In this document: positions 7,163 through 15,638 of the stretch, piece after piece
Layout of the letters: each line of letters begins with the position of its first letter
Numbering within the stretch: position 1 is the first letter of the stretch
DNA from: an uncultured Caulobacterales bacterium
GTDB lineage: Bacteria > Pseudomonadota > Alphaproteobacteria > Caulobacterales > Caulobacteraceae
DNA length: 36,970 nucleotides
NCBI GenBank assembly: GCA_903858685.1
Contig: CAIOJR010000236.1
Coordinates: forward strand, 1-36,970
Direction: 5' to 3'
The notes under the pieces: generated by a model
Seen by the model: only the letters and a program-made list of their open reading frames with translations
What the model was told of the DNA's origin: nothing
Database searches by the model: none
Translations under genes and position numbers: made by a program

Positions 7163-7989
7163 CCGAGCACAGAATACGGACGGTTCTTGTGACCGGCGCT
7201 GCAGGCGACATCGGTGCGGCGACGGCGGAGCAATTTGTTCGCGCAGGCGACAATATCGTCATTACGGATCGGCGCTCGGATGAGCTGGACCGGGTCGCCG
7301 CTCGACTGAGCTCCAGCGGTGCGACGGTGCTTGCCCAGGCCGCGGACCAGACCGTGCCGGGCGACGTCTCCAGGCTTTTCGACCAGGTTCACAGCCAGTT
7401 TGGCGGGCTGGATGCGGCGTTCATCAATGCTGGCTATGGCCGCTATGGCGAACTCATCGACATGCCGTTTGAGCTTTGGCAAAAACATGTCTCGGTCAAT
7501 CTGAGCGGCGGCTTTCTGATGTCGCAGGGCGCTGCACGTCTTATGCGGGACGGTGGACGCGGGGGCGTGATCACCTTCAACGCCAGCACGGCCGCTACCC
7601 ATGTGTGCGACCTGCTGGGCGCCTATGCCGCCTCGAAGTCGGGCGTGCTGATGCTGGCCCGGTCTCTGGCGTCTGAATTGGCCGTTCATCGCATCCGGGT
7701 GAATGTGGTCTTGCCGGGCGTGATCGAGACGGCGATGACCCGTTCTCTCATCGATGATCCCCAGGTGCGCCGCGACGCGCTGCGAAATACGCCGGTCGGA
7801 CGTCTGGGGAAACCGGAGGATATAGCCGCCACCGTGTTCTTCCTCAGCAGCGACCACGCCGGATACATTACGGGTGCGGAGATTCTGGTGGATGGCGGTC
7901 AGACCATTCATGGCTATCCGCGCTGGTTCAGCGCCGACTATTCCGTGTCGGGCTCGGCCTTTGTCCCGCATTCAGCGGCCCCGGCGTGA
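7159..7989 (+). CDS. SDR-family NAD(P)-dependent oxidoreductase
   Basis: A 276-residue classical SDR. The cofactor loop TGAAGDIG is at residues 12-19, then FINAGYG (88-94), with catalytic Ser143, Tyr156 and Lys160 in the run from NAST to YAASK. PGVIETAM and YITGAEILVDGGQ complete the standard pattern. About 25 residues after DGGQ (HGYPRWFSADYSVSG) are extra and may help bind substrate. The frame is open far upstream, but GTG 7159 is chosen since GGGGAGG sits 5 nt before it and the protein then starts just ahead of the first strand. It is the second SDR of the row and is followed about 100 nt later by the carotenoid oxygenase. A substrate such as the alcohol or aldehyde from carotenoid or stilbene cleavage is possible but unproven. 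Confidence 0.9.
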   Translation: MTEHRIRTVLVTGAAGDIGAATAEQFVRAGDNIVITDRRSDELDRVAARLSSSGATVLAQAADQTVPGDVSRLFDQVHSQFGGLDAAFINAGYGRYGELIDMPFELWQKHVSVNLSGGFLMSQGAARLMRDGGRGGVITFNASTAATHVCDLLGAYAASKSGVLMLARSLASELAVHRIRVNVVLPGVIETAMTRSLIDDPQVRRDALRNTPVGRLGKPEDIAATVFFLSSDHAGYITGAEILVDGGQTIHGYPRWFSADYSVSGSAFVPHSAAPA

Positions 7990-8090
7990 CGCGGCGACAG
8001 CTGAAACATCCTTGAACGGGGTTTCCTTGCACATTCATACCAGCCTTGCCATCATCGACCTCGCCAACAGGGTCACATAGGACTGGTGAG

Positions 8091-9569
8091 ATGCGTCTGG
8101 ATCGTCTGCCGCCCGTAAAAAGCTCGCTCAAGCCCAGCAATCACCCCTATCTGAACGGGGCCTGGTCTCCGATCTTCGGCGAAGTCAATGCAGAGGATCT
8201 GGACGTGATCGAGGGGGCGATCCCCACCGATATTGACGGCATCTATGTCCGAAACACCGAGAACCAGGTCCATCAGCCGATCGGTCGCTATCATCCTTTC
8301 GACGGCGACGGCATGTTGCACCTGATCAGCTTCAAGGACGGAAAGGCCGACTATCGCAATCGCTTTGTCCGCACGCGGGGGTTTGAAGCGGAGCAGGAGG
8401 CCGGCCAGTCCCTCTGGGCGGGGATCATGGAGGGGCCGGGACAGTCTCTGAGGCCGGGCTTTGGGGCCCATGGCGGGCTGAAGGATTCGTCGAGCACCGA
8501 CGTGGTTGTCCATGCGGGCAAGATTGTCTCGACCTTCTATCAGTGTGGAGAAGCCTATTGCCTCGACCCCAAGACGCTGGACCAGGGCGGCGTGGCCAGT
8601 TGGGGCCCGTTGGACGGGGTTTCCGCCCATACCAAGGTGGATGAATCTACGGGCGAGATGCTGTTCTTCAACTATTCCAAATATGCCCCCTACATGCATT
8701 ACGGCGTCGTCGATAGAGAGGGGAAGCTGGCGCATTATGTGCCCGTCCCTCTGCCGGGGCCGCGCCTGCCGCACGATATGGCCTTCACCACCCGCTATTC
8801 GATCCTGAATGATTTTCCGCTGTTCTGGGACGCTGAGCTGCTGAAACGCAACATTCATGCTTCACGAATGCATCCGGGCATGACCTCGCGTTTCGGCGTC
8901 ATTCCCCGTTATGGCCAGCCAGAGGAGGTGCGCTGGTTCGACGCGGCGCCGACCTATGTCCTGCATTGGCTGAATGCTTATGAAGAGGGCGATGAAATCG
9001 TTCTGGACGGCTATTTCCAGGAGGAGCCTCAGCCAAAGCCCATGGCCGACGCGCCGGGCGGTCTGGGTCACATGATGGCCTATCTGGACGAGCACAGCTT
9101 CAAGCCGAAACTGCACCGCTGGCGGTTCAATCTGAAGACCGGAGAAACCACGGAGCGGCATCTGGACGACCGCATCCTCGAATTCGGCATGTTCAATCAG
9201 CAATATGCCGGCAAGCCCTATCGTTATGCCTATTCCACCACCACCAAGCCGGGCTGGTTCCTGTTCAACGGCTATGTGAAGCACGATCTGGTCACAGGTC
9301 AGTCCTGGGCGTTGAAGCTGCCCGAGGGGTGCTACGCCAGCGAGTCTCCCTTTGCGCCCCGCATCGACGCGAAGGACGAGGACGACGGTTATCTGGTCAG
9401 CTTCATCATTGATGAAAATAAGCAGACGTCGGAATGTATTCTGGTGGACTGCAAACGGTTTTCTGACGGACCTGTCGTGCGTATCGCCCTGCCGCACAAG
9501 ATTTCGAGCGGCACCCATTCGGTGTGGGCTGACCGCCGATTCATCGAGAACGGCGCGTTTGGCGGCTAG
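8091..9569 (+). CDS. Carotenoid oxygenase family (RPE65/lignostilbene dioxygenase-like)
   Basis: A complete 492-residue member of the carotenoid cleavage oxygenase family, seven-bladed propellers with one Fe(II) held by four histidines that split an alkene bond into two carbonyl products. Candidate iron ligands are visible in order: VVHAG, HDMAFT, LHWLNAYEEGDEIVLDGY and the C-terminal GTHSVW. The N-terminal hallmarks GIYVRNTENQ and HPFDGDGMLHLI are also present. Bacterial members cleave apocarotenoids or lignin-derived stilbenes; the sequence alone does not tell which. ATG 8091 gives the usual start just ahead of the SNHPYLNGAWSPI element. An in-frame TTG at 8046 would add 15 residues with no family match. 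Cytoplasmic; last gene of the row and convergent with the amidohydrolase. Confidence 0.92.
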   Translation: MRLDRLPPVKSSLKPSNHPYLNGAWSPIFGEVNAEDLDVIEGAIPTDIDGIYVRNTENQVHQPIGRYHPFDGDGMLHLISFKDGKADYRNRFVRTRGFEAEQEAGQSLWAGIMEGPGQSLRPGFGAHGGLKDSSSTDVVVHAGKIVSTFYQCGEAYCLDPKTLDQGGVASWGPLDGVSAHTKVDESTGEMLFFNYSKYAPYMHYGVVDREGKLAHYVPVPLPGPRLPHDMAFTTRYSILNDFPLFWDAELLKRNIHASRMHPGMTSRFGVIPRYGQPEEVRWFDAAPTYVLHWLNAYEEGDEIVLDGYFQEEPQPKPMADAPGGLGHMMAYLDEHSFKPKLHRWRFNLKTGETTERHLDDRILEFGMFNQQYAGKPYRYAYSTTTKPGWFLFNGYVKHDLVTGQSWALKLPEGCYASESPFAPRIDAKDEDDGYLVSFIIDENKQTSECILVDCKRFSDGPVVRIALPHKISSGTHSVWADRRFIENGAFGG

Positions 9570-9637
9570 AGCAAAATCCTATCCATTTAGCGCAATTTCA
9601 GTGACGAACCGGTGTCCGCTTCGTGGGAAAAGGCTCC
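9568..9637. repeat. Possible dispersed extragenic element
   Basis: The short gap between the convergent carotenoid oxygenase and amidohydrolase genes begins with AGAGCAAAATCC, overlapping the TAG stop, and continues to ACCGGTGTCCGCTTCGTGGG and AAAAGGCTCC. This layout (AGAGC-A-rich start, CCGG-TGTCC-CTTCG-TGGG centre, GCTC end) resembles short intergenic repeats common in Caulobacterales and Rhizobiales. No second copy occurs in the window, so the assignment rests on general resemblance only. Confidence 0.35.
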
Positions 9638-9664
9638 AGGCGCGGTGGTCGGCTTGAGGTTTGA

Positions 9665-11368
9665 TCAGGCCAGGTAGCGGGTCTCGCCGCCCACGACGGT
9701 GCGGACCACCTTGATCTCCCTGATCCGGTCGGGATCGACCCTATGCGGGTCGTCGCTGAGCATCACGAAGTCCGCCAGCTTGCCCGGTGTGATCGAGCCT
9801 TTCAGCGCCTCTTCCTTGGTGTCCCAGGCGCCGTTCAGGGTGTGGACGCGCAGAGCTTCGTCCATGCTGATCTTCTGATTGCCGCCCCAGACTTCGCCAT
9901 TCCAGCCTTTGCGCGTGGTCATGGCCTGGAGGGCCATCATCGGGGCAAAGGGACCGGGGTCGAAGTCCGATCCGGCGCAGACCTTGACTCCCGCGTCCAG
10001 CAGGTCGCGATAGGGCATCATGTGGCGCATCAGCGCCTCGCCATAGAAGTGGAACTTGTCCCCGTTATAATAGGCATAGGTGCTGAACAGGGCGGGCGTC
10101 ACACCCAGCGTCTTCATCCGGGCGATCAGGTCGGCATTGAGAAGCGTGCAGTGGGTGATTTTCCAGCGGACATCCTGGGCTGGAACGAGTTTCGCGGCGC
10201 GCTCATAGGCAGTCAGCACATGGTCAATGGCGACATCGCCATTGGCGTGGCAATTCACCCTGAAGCCCGCCCGATGCATCCGCTCGACAAAAGCGTTCAA
10301 TTCGTCCTGGTTCTCGGTGATATTGCCGCGGTAGCCGGTCTTGCTGTTTGGGTAGGGCGTGCTTAGCGCCATGGTGCGCTCGGAGAAGGAGCCGTCCGCC
10401 AGATGCTCGGCCGTGCCGCCGATGCGGATCCACTCATCGCCCAGACCGGATCTGACGCCAGCCTTGATCAGCGGATCCAGAACGTCGTCATGGGCCTCAT
10501 AGTTCACCCGGTGCATCAGGCGGCCCTGGTCGCGGATGTCGAACAGGGCCGGCAGGGAACCGCCTTCATGGCAGACGCTGGTCAGTCCGTACCGGGCGAA
10601 CATGGCGGACATGTGGGCCTGGCCCTCGCGTGCGCGATTGGCCTGCTCCGCCGGTGAAAACGCTGGCAAGCGCCCTGCCTTTTCCAGCAGGGCCATGGCG
10701 TTGTCGGTGACGCGGCCATTCAGCGAGCCGTCTGGAAAGCGGTCCAGCGTTCCGCCGGGCGGGTCCTTTGTGTCACGCGTCACGCCTGCAAGTTCGAAAG
10801 CCTTGCTGTTGCAGAACATGGTGTGACCGCCGCGATGGTGAACCGCCACGGGCAGGGTCGTGGAGACGCGGTCGAGGTCATGAATATTGAGCGCCCGGCC
10901 GTCCTTCAGCTTGGTGTCGTCGAAGAAGAAGCCCTCGACCCAGAAACCGGGTGCGGTCCGTGCGGCCTTGGCCCTGAGCTTGTCGATGATGCTGTCAATG
11001 GTCACGAACTCCACGTCGAACGGGTTTCCGACACAGACCTCGTAGAGCACGACCTCGCCGTCGACATGGACGTGGCAGTCGATGAAGCCCGGCGTGACGG
11101 TCATGCCGTGGGCGTCGATAAGCTGCGTGCCCGGTCCCGCCATGGCCCGAATGTCGGCATTGGCGCCCACCGCCACGAACCTGTCGCCGCGCACCGCCAG
11201 GGCCTCCGCTCGCGGCTGTGCGTCATCGACGGTATAGATCTTGGCGTTGACGACAATCAGGTCGGGAGCCAGCGGCGCCGCCACGGCCCGCGACGACCAG
11301 GTGGCGGTGCTGGCGAGGCCTGCGGCGCCCCATGACAGTAGGTTCCTGCGACCCTGATCCAGCGCCAT
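9665..11368 (-). CDS. Amidohydrolase family protein, YtcJ-like, Tat-exported
   Basis: A 567-residue metal-dependent hydrolase of the amidohydrolase-3/YtcJ group. After the start comes a twin-arginine signal (GRRNLLSWGAAGLA, cleavage near AVAAPLAPD). The mature protein opens with DLIVVNAKIYTVDD. Metal-binding HVHVDG follows PGFIDC, with later His in NCHANGD and KITHC and the Asp of CAGSDFDPGPF. It ends with the usual GSITPGKLADFVMLSDDP. Such enzymes act on amides, ureas or N-formyl groups, often of uncertain substrate. ATG 11368 has GGAGG 6 nt upstream; the open frame upstream has no family match. It is divergent from the secreted SRPBCC gene. Export by Tat fits folding with metal in the cytoplasm. 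Confidence 0.9.
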   Translation of the reverse strand: MALDQGRRNLLSWGAAGLASTATWSSRAVAAPLAPDLIVVNAKIYTVDDAQPRAEALAVRGDRFVAVGANADIRAMAGPGTQLIDAHGMTVTPGFIDCHVHVDGEVVLYEVCVGNPFDVEFVTIDSIIDKLRAKAARTAPGFWVEGFFFDDTKLKDGRALNIHDLDRVSTTLPVAVHHRGGHTMFCNSKAFELAGVTRDTKDPPGGTLDRFPDGSLNGRVTDNAMALLEKAGRLPAFSPAEQANRAREGQAHMSAMFARYGLTSVCHEGGSLPALFDIRDQGRLMHRVNYEAHDDVLDPLIKAGVRSGLGDEWIRIGGTAEHLADGSFSERTMALSTPYPNSKTGYRGNITENQDELNAFVERMHRAGFRVNCHANGDVAIDHVLTAYERAAKLVPAQDVRWKITHCTLLNADLIARMKTLGVTPALFSTYAYYNGDKFHFYGEALMRHMMPYRDLLDAGVKVCAGSDFDPGPFAPMMALQAMTTRKGWNGEVWGGNQKISMDEALRVHTLNGAWDTKEEALKGSITPGKLADFVMLSDDPHRVDPDRIREIKVVRTVVGGETRYLA

Positions 11369-11548
11369 GTCCAGCCTCCCGCCCCAAAGCCGGGACAGGG
11401 TCCTTGTCGCCTCGTGACTTGTCAACATGAATGGCGGCACGCGGCGGACGGGCCATTCCTGGCCGTCATTTTGAGCGCCTCCGCCCTTTGCTTCGGCGCA
11501 CAAGGGGCGGAGCAGGGGCAAGTCGACCTTTTCACATCCATCATTTTC

Positions 11549-11573
11549 GCATATGACTTATAAAATAATATGC
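11549..11573. promoter_or_regulatory. Inverted repeat GCATAT-N13-ATATGC in a divergent promoter region
   Basis: In an AT-rich stretch between the divergent amidohydrolase and SRPBCC genes, GCATAT (11549-11554) and ATATGC (11568-11573) form a perfect 6-bp inverted repeat. The flanking bases nearly extend it on both sides. A TATAAAAT run inside resembles a -10 element. The centre is about 70 bp upstream of the SRPBCC start. It could be an operator, but the cognate regulator is not identified. Confidence 0.4.
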
Positions 11574-11632
11574 AATTTCATTGCGCCCGGCGACGCGTCA
11601 TCCTCTGTCTTGAGATTTCAGGAGAGACAAAG

Positions 11633-12133
11633 ATGAACGTTTTCAAAGCGCTTGTACCCGCCGCAATCATCGTCGCCGCGGCGACGCCCGCCAGCGCCAG
11701 AGCGCACTCGCAGGCGACCATCACGATCAATGCCCCGATCGAGAAGATCTGGGCTCTGGTGGTCGACATCGATCAGTGGCCGCAATGGAACAAGGCGGTC
11801 GAGTCGGCGCACCTTGAAGGCCACCTCGTCAAGGGCGCGGTTTTCAACTGGAGGTCTGGCGGACTTGGCATCCGGTCAACCGTGCAGGACATTGCGCCGC
11901 TGGAGCGCCTGTCCTGGACGGGGCGAACCATCGGCACGCGCGCCCTCCATTCCTGGGCCTTCAAGACCACAGACAGGGGCGTGGTGGTCACCACCACGGA
12001 AACCTTTGACGGCTGGTTGCCGACGATCATGCCCGGAACGATGCAGAAGAAGCTCGACGATACGCTTCCCGCCCTGCTCGCCTCCCTGAAGGTTGCAGCG
12101 GAAAGAGACGCTCACAAGTCTGAAAAACCGTGA
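11633..12133 (+). CDS. Secreted SRPBCC-family protein
   Basis: A 166-residue protein with an N-terminal signal peptide (FKALVPAAIIVAAATPASARA) followed by an SRPBCC/polyketide-cyclase-like domain. That domain shows TITINAPIEKIWALVVDIDQWPQW, where the helix after the first strand lines the ligand cavity, a middle region of alternating strands, and the C-terminal long helix MQKKLDDTLPALLASLK. Family members bind hydrophobic ligands; most are cytoplasmic, so export is unusual. ATG 11633 has GGAGA 8 nt upstream. The short tail AERDAHKSEKP is charged. Its ligand and partner are unknown. It is divergent from the Tat-exported amidohydrolase, so both products may act in the periplasm. Confidence 0.82.
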   Translation: MNVFKALVPAAIIVAAATPASARAHSQATITINAPIEKIWALVVDIDQWPQWNKAVESAHLEGHLVKGAVFNWRSGGLGIRSTVQDIAPLERLSWTGRTIGTRALHSWAFKTTDRGVVVTTTETFDGWLPTIMPGTMQKKLDDTLPALLASLKVAAERDAHKSEKP

Positions 12134-12209
12134 TGGCGTGTCAGTCCGGCCGATCAGCTCACCCTTTCCGGTTCGCCAGGCGATCCGCCGGACGGCGTTT
12201 GCGGTAGCG

Positions 12210-13784
12210 TCAGTTGTAGGCCTTCAGCTGCGGCCAGATCGCCCGAATATCTACCCGCAGCCCTCGGCAAAAGACGATGGCCTTGCCGTTCTCGTAGCTC
12301 ATCGCGTCCGGTGAGGCCGTTATCGCCAGGACCGTCGTCTCCTGACAATAGGGGGAGAGGCGCTCCGGATGATCCTGGACGACCAGAAGGTTGGCCGGAT
12401 TTTGCCCGCGCAGGCCCCAGAGGAAATACTGGTTGTGGCCGCTCAAAGCGGCCGGAAGGCCGGCCCGCCCCCCATAGACATCCAGCGCGGCCGCTTCGCC
12501 ATAATTGTCCACCTTGATGGAGGTCCGCCCGCGTTCTGAAGCCGGTATCCTGGACCAGGCGTTGCTGACCTGCGCCACGAAGTCTCGCCATCCCAGCTGG
12601 TCCGCAAACACCTGCGGCAGCACTGTTCCGCGGAAGCTCTTTTCCTGCTGCTGCGGCTCCACCGGAAAGCGGTCAATATAGCCCTTGAGCAGGGGAACCG
12701 GCAGGACCGGCAGCGCAAGCGGCGACACCGCCGCCGAGAGCGACAGCGCCAGGACCGAACCGGCCACCAGCACTGCGCGCGCCACGACGCGCCTCGCCCA
12801 TTGGGTGATGGCGACGGCGCCGAAGATGAACATGACCGGATAGCCGGCCGCCAGATAGTAATCCTTTCCGTGGGTCGCCATGATCATCGCCGCGCAGGCG
12901 ACGAAGGCGATCGGCAGAAAACGGAATGGACGCAGACGGCCGACCACGAAGGGCCCAACCACGCCTGACAGCCACACCGGCGCCAGGAAGGGGTTCATGA
13001 CGGCAAGCTGGTTCAACAGGAAGGACAGGGGCGAAATGTCGGTGTTCTTGTCGCGCGCTGCGGCGGCGAGTTCGAGAAACGGAAAGCCGTGGACGGCCTG
13101 CCAGGCGAACGACGGGAAGGCGATCAATGCCGCAAGGGCGGCCCCCTGCCAAAGCTCCCGACGGGCGAAGATCTGGCGCTGGGGCGTCACTCCAAGTCCG
13201 ACGACGAGGCTCACGCCCCAGAAGACCAGAGCATATTTGATTTCGAGATCGAGGCCGGCGATCACGCCGCACAGCCAAAGGACGCGATAGTCCCCGGTCT
13301 TGATGGCATAGGCCAGACACCAGGCTATGGACGTCCAGGCCAGTGGATCAAAGGTGGTCGTGTTCAGCGTCGCCACGATCCCCATCAACATGGGCGTGAT
13401 GCTGACCGACAGGGCGGCCCCGGCGCCTGCGACGGCGCCTGCGCCCAGCAGACGGGCAAAGCGCACGGCCAGCCAGGCCAGTCCGCCAGCGGCCAGGGTG
13501 GCTGGCAGCCGCAAGATCCAAACACTTTGTCCCAGGGCATAGGCGCCAGCCGACAACAAGGGCACGACCGGCGGCTGGTCAATATAGCCAAATGCGGGAT
13601 GACGCCCGCAGACGATGAAATACAACTCGTCCCGAAAGACGTCGTATCGTCCGGCCACCAGGGCGTGCAGGCCGAACGCCAAAAGACCCAGGGTCAGCGC
13701 CAGACCGTCGGTGCGCCAGCTCACATGGGCCGTCGGCGCCATGCGGGTTGGGCCAATGGCGTCTGTGGGATCGTGAACATCCAT
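12210..13784 (-). CDS. Glycosyltransferase family 39-like integral membrane protein
   Basis: A 524-residue multi-spanning protein of the GT39/ArnT/PMT class that uses polyprenyl-phosphate sugars. The first outer loop carries the key motif YDVFRDELYFIVCGRHP followed by AFGYIDQPPVVPLL, where the DE pair is the usual catalytic acid position. About ten hydrophobic segments follow up to SAAVSPLALPVLPVPLL, then a soluble C-terminal domain (from about residue 365) ends in FCRGLRVDIRAIWPQLKAYN. The start is uncertain: ATG 13784 has an AGG 6 nt upstream. A start at 13910 would overlap the GH13 stop, and an ATG at 13742 is also in frame. It lies downstream of the GH13 gene on the same strand and may share its transcript. 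The acceptor (lipid A, glycan or protein) is not known. Confidence 0.85.
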   Translation of the reverse strand: MDVHDPTDAIGPTRMAPTAHVSWRTDGLALTLGLLAFGLHALVAGRYDVFRDELYFIVCGRHPAFGYIDQPPVVPLLSAGAYALGQSVWILRLPATLAAGGLAWLAVRFARLLGAGAVAGAGAALSVSITPMLMGIVATLNTTTFDPLAWTSIAWCLAYAIKTGDYRVLWLCGVIAGLDLEIKYALVFWGVSLVVGLGVTPQRQIFARRELWQGAALAALIAFPSFAWQAVHGFPFLELAAAARDKNTDISPLSFLLNQLAVMNPFLAPVWLSGVVGPFVVGRLRPFRFLPIAFVACAAMIMATHGKDYYLAAGYPVMFIFGAVAITQWARRVVARAVLVAGSVLALSLSAAVSPLALPVLPVPLLKGYIDRFPVEPQQQEKSFRGTVLPQVFADQLGWRDFVAQVSNAWSRIPASERGRTSIKVDNYGEAAALDVYGGRAGLPAALSGHNQYFLWGLRGQNPANLLVVQDHPERLSPYCQETTVLAITASPDAMSYENGKAIVFCRGLRVDIRAIWPQLKAYN

Positions 13785-13869
13785 GCGCGCCTGCCGGGTT
13801 GAGACACCATCGGCGACGCTAACAGACGAGCCGCCTTCGTCGAAGACAAATGTCCCGGTCAGCGGGATT

Positions 13870-15600
13870 TCATCCGGACGCCGAAATCGAGTCTTCACTG
13901 AGGATCGCAAAGACGCCGAAGGGGCCGAGCCCGCCGTCCGCCAGCGTCGAGACCGGCCGGTCAGTCAAAAGATCGCGACCCTGCACCGTGCCGATCTCAG
14001 CCAGCGGGAGCATGACCGCCTGATGCGACAGGTTGGCCACGACGAGCAGGCGTTGTGCGCCCAATCGCCGCTCATAGGCGAACAGGCTGGCATGGTCCGC
14101 CGCAAGCAGACGGAAGTCCCCGTGCCGGATGATGGCATGATCCCGCCGTAGGGCGATCAGCTTCTGATAGCGCTGAAAAACCCCATCGGGGTCAGCGCGG
14201 TCACGTTCGACATTGAGGTGGGTGTAGTTCCTGTTGACCGCGATCCAGGGCGAGCCAGTGGTAAAGTCGGCATGCGGCCGCGACGACCATTGCATCGGCG
14301 TCCGCGCATTGTCGCGGCTGTTCGCGCGGGCGCCTTCGAGGAATTCGGCTTCAGCCACGCCATCCGCAAGCTGGATGCGGTGGAAGTTCAGCGTTTCGAC
14401 ATCCCGGTACTGATCGATCCGCGTGAAACCGGCGTTGGTCATGCCGATCTCTTCGCCCTGATAGATGTAGGGCGTGCCCTCCATAAGATGCAGGACCGTG
14501 GCGAGCGCCTTGGCCGAAGCGACGCGGTGCAAGCCCTCCTCGCCATAGCGTGAGACGGCTCTGGGCAGATCGTGGTTGCCCCAGAACAGTGCATTCCATC
14601 CGCAATTATGCAGGGCGTGCTGCCAGGTGGCGAAAGTGGATTTCAGCTTGGGCCAGTCGATCGGCCTGGGCTTCCATTTGCCCAGCTTGTCATCCCAGAA
14701 CTGCGTGACATGGGAGAACTGGAACACCATCGACACCTCGTGGCGTTCCGGCGCGCTGTAGAGAGGCGCATTGGCCGGTGTGGCGCTCCAGGTTTCGCCC
14801 ACGGTCAGCGCATCGCGCCCTGTCAATGTCGCCTCGTGCATTTCGCGAAGGTAATGATGCAATCTGGGTCCGTCGGCCACAATTCCCGCCTCGGGCTGTT
14901 TGCCGATCAAGTCGATCACGTCCATTCGAAAACCCGCGACGCCCTTGTCCAGCCACCAGTTCATCATGGCGTAGATCTCGGCGCGCAGGGCGGGATTGTC
15001 CCAGTTGAGGTCAGGTTGCTGGGGTGCGAACAGGTGAAAATACCATGCGCCGCTCTGTTCATCCTGGCTCCATGCGGAACCGCCGAAGGCGGCGTCGATA
15101 TCCGCCGCAGAGGCCTTGGCCGGAGGCTGCTCTCTCCAGATATAGTAGTCCCGGTAAGGCGAATGGCGATCGGATCGCGCAGAGCTGAACCAGGCATGCT
15201 GGTCGGATGTATGGTTGACCACGAGGTCCATGACGATGCCGATCCTGCGGCTGCGGGCTTCGGCGATCAGACGGTCCATGTCGGCCATTGCGCCGAAGGT
15301 TGGATTGATCTCGCGATAGTCGGAAATATCATAGCCATTATCGACCATGGGGGAGGCATAGACCGGCGACAGCCAGATAAAGCCCACGCCCAGATCTGCA
15401 AGATAGTCGAGCTTGCCGATGATGCCGGGAATATCGCCCACGCCATCGCCATTGCTGTCGCAGAAGCTGGCCGGGTAGATCTGGTATCCGACCGCGGATC
15501 GCCACCATGCCTGATCGCGGAGGATCACGTCACTCTGAGCGGATGTGGGACAGATGGTTGCGGCTGCCATGGCTGTCAAAATCTCCCGCCTCGTCGCCAC
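13870..15600 (-). CDS. GH13 alpha-glucosidase, exported
   Basis: A roughly 576-residue glycoside hydrolase family 13 enzyme of the alpha-glucosidase/oligo-1,6-glucosidase type. Numbered from a GTG at 15609, the conserved regions are: I DLVVNHTS (128-135), II GFRMDVID with nucleophile Asp230, III VGETW with acid/base Glu272, and IV WGNHDLPR with Asp347. The (beta/alpha)8 start WWRSAVGYQIYPASF and the C-terminal beta domain are complete. The N-terminus ATRREILTAMAAATICPTSAQ looks like a Tat/Sec signal with RR, so the enzyme likely acts in the periplasm. I place the start at GTG 15600, where GGAAGG is 8 nt upstream; GTG 15609 has its GGAA directly abutting. A LacI-type palindrome lies just upstream, suggesting sugar-responsive control. 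Confidence 0.9.
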   Translation of the reverse strand: MATRREILTAMAAATICPTSAQSDVILRDQAWWRSAVGYQIYPASFCDSNGDGVGDIPGIIGKLDYLADLGVGFIWLSPVYASPMVDNGYDISDYREINPTFGAMADMDRLIAEARSRRIGIVMDLVVNHTSDQHAWFSSARSDRHSPYRDYYIWREQPPAKASAADIDAAFGGSAWSQDEQSGAWYFHLFAPQQPDLNWDNPALRAEIYAMMNWWLDKGVAGFRMDVIDLIGKQPEAGIVADGPRLHHYLREMHEATLTGRDALTVGETWSATPANAPLYSAPERHEVSMVFQFSHVTQFWDDKLGKWKPRPIDWPKLKSTFATWQHALHNCGWNALFWGNHDLPRAVSRYGEEGLHRVASAKALATVLHLMEGTPYIYQGEEIGMTNAGFTRIDQYRDVETLNFHRIQLADGVAEAEFLEGARANSRDNARTPMQWSSRPHADFTTGSPWIAVNRNYTHLNVERDRADPDGVFQRYQKLIALRRDHAIIRHGDFRLLAADHASLFAYERRLGAQRLLVVANLSHQAVMLPLAEIGTVQGRDLLTDRPVSTLADGGLGPFGVFAILSEDSISASG

Positions 15601-15628
15601 ACCTTGCACCTTCCGGGCTGCATAGATT

Positions 15629-15638
15629 CAATCGATTG
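15629..15638. promoter_or_regulatory. LacI-family-type operator palindrome CAATCGATTG
   Basis: A perfect 10-bp palindrome with the central CG flanked by A-T-rich arms, as in operators of LacI/GalR-family repressors. It lies about 20-30 nt upstream of the GH13 start codon and reads TGCAATCGATTGAATC on the gene's strand. No LacI-family gene is in the window, so a repressor encoded elsewhere is inferred. Confidence 0.45.

Noticed and set aside
6700-7971. A 423-codon minus-strand frame opposite the SDR gene
   Set aside because: The plus-strand SDR has clear cofactor and catalytic motifs; the minus frame has no recognisable motif and overlaps two other real genes.
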